7,354 bases of DNA from NCBI GenBank assembly GCA_030043235.1, contig JASHYF010000138.1, forward strand, positions 1 to 7,354. Reading direction: 5' to 3'. The DNA is from Solirubrobacteraceae bacterium (GTDB lineage: Bacteria; Actinomycetota; Thermoleophilia; Solirubrobacterales; Solirubrobacteraceae). A program made the position numbers and the translations under genes. The notes under the pieces are model-generated. The model did not search any database, was not told where the DNA came from, and saw only the letters and a list, made by a program, of their open reading frames with translations. Positions 5,023 to 7,354 of the stretch are shown here, in pieces (the stretch's first letter is position 1; each line of letters starts with the position of its first letter).

Positions 5023-7354
5023 GTGCCCCTCTCCAGCTTCAGCCCGCGCGTGCGCGAGTGGTTCGAGCGCGCGTTCGACGCGCCCACGCCAGCCCAGGCC
5101 AGGGCGTGGCCGGCGATCGCGCGCGGCGAGCACGTGCTCGTGTCCGCGCCGACCGGGTCGGGGAAGACGCTCGCCGCGTTCCTGTGGGCGCTCGACCGCC
5201 TGAGCGGCGAGGGGGCGCTCGACCGGCCGAGCAGCGAGCACGCAGCCGGCCGCGGCAGCGACGGTGAGCCGCGCGGCAAGGGAACGCGCGTCGTGTACGT
5301 CAGCCCGCTCAAGGCGCTCGCATACGACATCGAGCGCAACCTGCGCGCCCCCCTGCGCGGCATCGGCGCCGACCCGGCGGGCGGGGGCACACAGCCCGGA
5401 GGGCTGGGTCAGCCCGGAGGGCTCGGTCCGGCTGTGTGCCCGGTCACCGTGGCGATCCGCACGGGAGACACGCCCCAGCGCGAGCGCGCCGCGATGGTCC
5501 GCAATCCGCCGGACATCCTCGTCACCACGCCCGAGTCGCTGTACCTGATCCTCACCTCGCAGGCGCGCTCGATGCTGAGCGGCGTAGAGGCGGTGATCGT
5601 CGATGAGATCCACGCCGTCGCGCACTCCAAGCGCGGCGCGCACCTGGCGCTCACGCTCGAGCGCCTGGAGGCCCAGGCCGGCAAGCCGGTGCAGCGGATC
5701 GGCCTCAGCGCCACGCAGCACCCGCTCGAGGAGATCGGGCGCTTTCTCGTCGGGCCACACCGCGACGTGAAGATCGTCGATGCCGGCGTGCGCAAGCAGC
5801 TCGAGCTGCGCATCGAGGTGCCAGTGGAGTCCATGGCCGAACCCGGAGGGCCGAGCGCCGCGGCGGCGCTCGGCGAAAACGCGGTGCACGACCCGCTCGA
5901 GCCCGTCCCCGGTGGCGAGTCCACGCATGGCTCGATCTGGCCCGCGATCTACCCCGAGCTGCTCGCGCTCGTGCGCCGGGCACGGGCACCCACGGGCGAA
6001 GCCCGTGGGTCCACGATCGTGTTCGTCAACAACCGGCGCTCCGCCGAGCGCGTCGCGCTGCGCCTGAACGAGCTTGCCGCATCGTCCCCGGAGGGGGACG
6101 GCGAGATCGCGCGCGCTCATCACGGCTCGCTCGCGCGCGAGGAGCGCACGAAGGTCGAGGAGCTGCTCAAGGCCGGGGAGCTGCCCTGCCTCGTCGCGAC
6201 CAGCTCGCTTGAGCTCGGCATCGACATGGGCGCAGTGGATCTCGTGGTGCAGATCGAGTCGCCCAAGTCCGTCGCGCGCGGGCTGCAGCGCATCGGGCGC
6301 GCCGGGCACCGCGTCGACGAGGTCAGTCGCGGGCGCATCTTCCCCAAGTTCCGCGGCGATCTGCTCGAGTGCGCCGTCGTCGCGCGGCGCATGCACGAAG
6401 GCCTGATCGAGCCGACGGTCGTGCCGCGCAACCCGCTGGACGTGCTCGCCCAGCAGATCGTCGCGATCGTCGCCGCCGCGGCATCGTCCCCGGAGGGGGA
6501 GTCCGGCGGGACGAACGTGGATGAGCTCTACGCGCTGGTGACGCGGACATACACCTACTCGACCCTCTCCCGGGCGCTGTTCGAGAACGTGCTGGACATG
6601 CTCGACGGGCGCTGGGCGGGCGGGCTCTCATCGGGGTTCGGCGACCGATCGAAGATCGGCCAGCGTGCGCGCATCGTGTGGGACAGGCTCGCCGGCACGC
6701 TGCGCGCGCGCAGGGGCTCGCGCCAGCTGGCCATCGCCAACGCCGGCACCATCCCCGACCGCGGCCTCTACGCCGTCACGCTCCCCGACGGGCGCCGCGT
6801 GGGGGAGCTCGACGAGGAGATGGTCTACGAGGCCCGCCCCGGGCAGGCGTTCCTGCTCGGCGCCTCCACCTGGCGCATCGAGGAGATCACCCGCGACCGC
6901 GTGATCGTCACGCCTGCCCCCGGCGCTCCCGGCGCGGTGCCCTTCTGGAAGGGCGACTCCGTGGGGCGGCCCGTCGAGCTCGGGCGGGCGATCGGCGCGT
7001 TCTCGCGCTGGGCCGTCGAGCAGGAGCCCGAGACGCTCCAACGGGACTACGACCTCGACGAGCGCGCCGCACGCAACCTGATCGCCTACCTGCGCGAGCA
7101 GCAGGCGGCCACGCGCGTGCTGCCCAGCGAGCGCACGATCGTGCTCGAGCGCTTTCGCGATGAGATCGGCGACTGGCGGCTGTGCCTGCTCTCCCCCTAC
7201 GGCGGGCGCGTGCACGCCGCCTGGGGGCTCGCGCTGTCGGCGCGCGTGCGCGAGCGCTACGGCCTCGAGGCCGACGTCATCTGGTCGGACGACGGCATCG
7301 TCATGCACCTGCCGGACCTCGGCGACGGCGGGCTCGCGCCGGGGGAGGACGACG
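5023..7354 (+). CDS. lhr: Lhr-family superfamily 2 helicase (C-terminus cut off)
   Basis: Large helicase-related protein, an ATP-dependent SF2 enzyme that translocates on single-stranded DNA and unwinds DNA or RNA:DNA duplexes; in actinobacteria Lhr is tied to DNA repair. 777 codons are visible. Motif I is APTGSGKT at 42-49, motif II DEIH at 194-197 (followed by AVAHSKRGAHLALTLERL, an Lhr signature), motif III SAT at 229-231, and motif VI QRIGRAGH at 422-429. Between lie THGSIWPAIYP and TIVFVNNRRSAERVA, typical of the second RecA domain. The winged-helix and Lhr-specific domains follow. Bacterial Lhr is often near 1,500 residues, so about half may be missing. The GTG start gives the usual Lhr N-terminus (FSPRVREWFERAF...PTPAQARAW), but no clear ribosome site is seen. 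Several Gly/Pro/Ala/Ser insertions coincide with palindromic DNA and appear to lie in surface loops. Confidence 0.95.
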   Translation, partial: MPLSSFSPRVREWFERAFDAPTPAQARAWPAIARGEHVLVSAPTGSGKTLAAFLWALDRLSGEGALDRPSSEHAAGRGSDGEPRGKGTRVVYVSPLKALAYDIERNLRAPLRGIGADPAGGGTQPGGLGQPGGLGPAVCPVTVAIRTGDTPQRERAAMVRNPPDILVTTPESLYLILTSQARSMLSGVEAVIVDEIHAVAHSKRGAHLALTLERLEAQAGKPVQRIGLSATQHPLEEIGRFLVGPHRDVKIVDAGVRKQLELRIEVPVESMAEPGGPSAAAALGENAVHDPLEPVPGGESTHGSIWPAIYPELLALVRRARAPTGEARGSTIVFVNNRRSAERVALRLNELAASSPEGDGEIARAHHGSLAREERTKVEELLKAGELPCLVATSSLELGIDMGAVDLVVQIESPKSVARGLQRIGRAGHRVDEVSRGRIFPKFRGDLLECAVVARRMHEGLIEPTVVPRNPLDVLAQQIVAIVAAAASSPEGESGGTNVDELYALVTRTYTYSTLSRALFENVLDMLDGRWAGGLSSGFGDRSKIGQRARIVWDRLAGTLRARRGSRQLAIANAGTIPDRGLYAVTLPDGRRVGELDEEMVYEARPGQAFLLGASTWRIEEITRDRVIVTPAPGAPGAVPFWKGDSVGRPVELGRAIGAFSRWAVEQEPETLQRDYDLDERAARNLIAYLREQQAATRVLPSERTIVLERFRDEIGDWRLCLLSPYGGRVHAAWGLALSARVRERYGLEADVIWSDDGIVMHLPDLGDGGLAPGEDD
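5385..5441. repeat. Nested palindromic element with 18-bp tandem repeat inside lhr
   Basis: Outer arms GGGCACACAGCC (5385-5396) and GGCTGTGTGCCC (5430-5441) are perfect 12-bp complements. Starting in the left arm is a tandem 18-bp unit (5393-5410 and 5411-5428, one mismatch), each beginning with the self-complementary AGCCCGGAGGGCT. The unit is six codons, giving QPGGLG twice, so copy-number change would keep the frame. Confidence 0.85.
5842..5873. repeat. Palindromic element inside lhr
   Basis: The core CCCGGAGGG (5842-5850) is followed directly by CCGAGCGCCGC (5851-5861), one base, and its perfect complement GCGGCGCTCGG (5863-5873). It encodes PGGPSAAAALG, an apparent loop. Confidence 0.75.
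5988..6010. repeat. 10-bp hairpin with GAA loop inside lhr
   Basis: ACCCACGGGC and GCCCGTGGGT are perfect complements around GAA, encoding APTGEARG just before the TIVFVNNRR strand of the second RecA domain. The core differs from the CCCGGAGGG type, so it may be a second element class. Confidence 0.8.
6079..6098 (+). repeat. 20-bp exact repeat, copy 1, inside lhr
   Basis: Identical over 20 bp to 6481-6500. It contains GTCCCC/GGGGAC around GGAG, and encodes ASSPEG in the same frame as copy 2. Confidence 0.8.
6481..6500 (+). repeat. 20-bp exact repeat, copy 2, inside lhr
   Basis: Second exact copy, 402 bp (134 codons) downstream of the first, again encoding ASSPEG. TCCCC and GGGGA pair around the GGAG centre. 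Flanking bases differ, so the match is the element itself and not a larger duplication. Confidence 0.8.

Noticed and set aside
3506..5203. Plus-strand frame (565 codons) overlapping the P450 and the lhr start
   Set aside because: The peptide is Arg/Pro/Gly-rich and of low complexity, whereas the overlapping frames give an unmistakable P450 and Lhr.
4927..6396. Minus-strand frame (489 codons) opposite lhr
   Set aside because: No family motif; an antisense shadow of the helicase, which carries all the SF2 motifs.
214..6500. CRISPR array
   Set aside because: The repeats are palindromes inside open genes with irregular spacing and no spacer pattern.

Overview
The window is very GC-rich and its codons end almost always in G or C. 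Its proteins (a PabA-PabB fusion, a long Lhr-type helicase, a P450 of a common actinobacterial type) and its TAGGAT-type -10 box point to a high-GC actinomycete. The Thermoleophilia (Solirubrobacterales and relatives) are my best guess, from the overall look of the helicase and P450 only. Four protein genes, one tRNA gene and several in-frame palindromic repeats can be supported. Two genes run off the ends: the fused aminodeoxychorismate synthase on the left and the Lhr helicase on the right.

The left half is transcribed leftward. A well-formed promoter (TTGCCA, 17 bp, TAGGAT; 3445-3473) precedes a tRNA gene (3347-3419). After 66 bp comes a 556-residue protein related to arginyl-tRNA synthetase (1610-3280). 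Its stop overlaps, in a GTGA, the start of a PabA-PabB fusion (1-1613). The overlap and a GGAGG ribosome site inside the synthetase-like gene indicate translational coupling.

The tRNA is odd. All its stems are perfect and it has a short 4-nt variable loop, yet its anticodon reads UAA (codon UUA, leucine), and bacterial leucine tRNAs normally carry a long variable arm. The synthetase-like protein keeps the class I HVGH signature, but it has changed the residues that in ArgRS bind the arginine side chain (the family YxTRD motif reads Q-H-M-R-S). No TTA codon occurs in any of the four main genes. My leading hypothesis is a dedicated tRNA plus synthetase, encoded with an enzyme that makes 4-amino-4-deoxychorismate, the precursor of p-aminobenzoate and of p-aminophenylalanine. 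This could be a noncanonical tRNA-charging module, serving either translation of rare UUA codons or aminoacyl-tRNA-dependent biosynthesis. The substrate is inference.

The right half is transcribed rightward. A cytochrome P450 (3597-4979) diverges from the tRNA. It keeps the heme cysteine, the ExxR pair and the PERF motif, but its I-helix oxygen-activation motif is shortened and altered. After a 43-bp gap comes an Lhr-family helicase (5023 to the edge), probably a DNA-repair gene unrelated to the module.

A second pattern lies over the genes. Short GC-rich palindromes, many with the core CCCGGAGGG, sit in frame inside PabAB and Lhr, where they encode Gly/Pro/Ala/Ser-rich loops. They are absent from the P450, the synthetase-like gene and the tRNA. 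They look like a family of protein-tolerated palindromic repeats.
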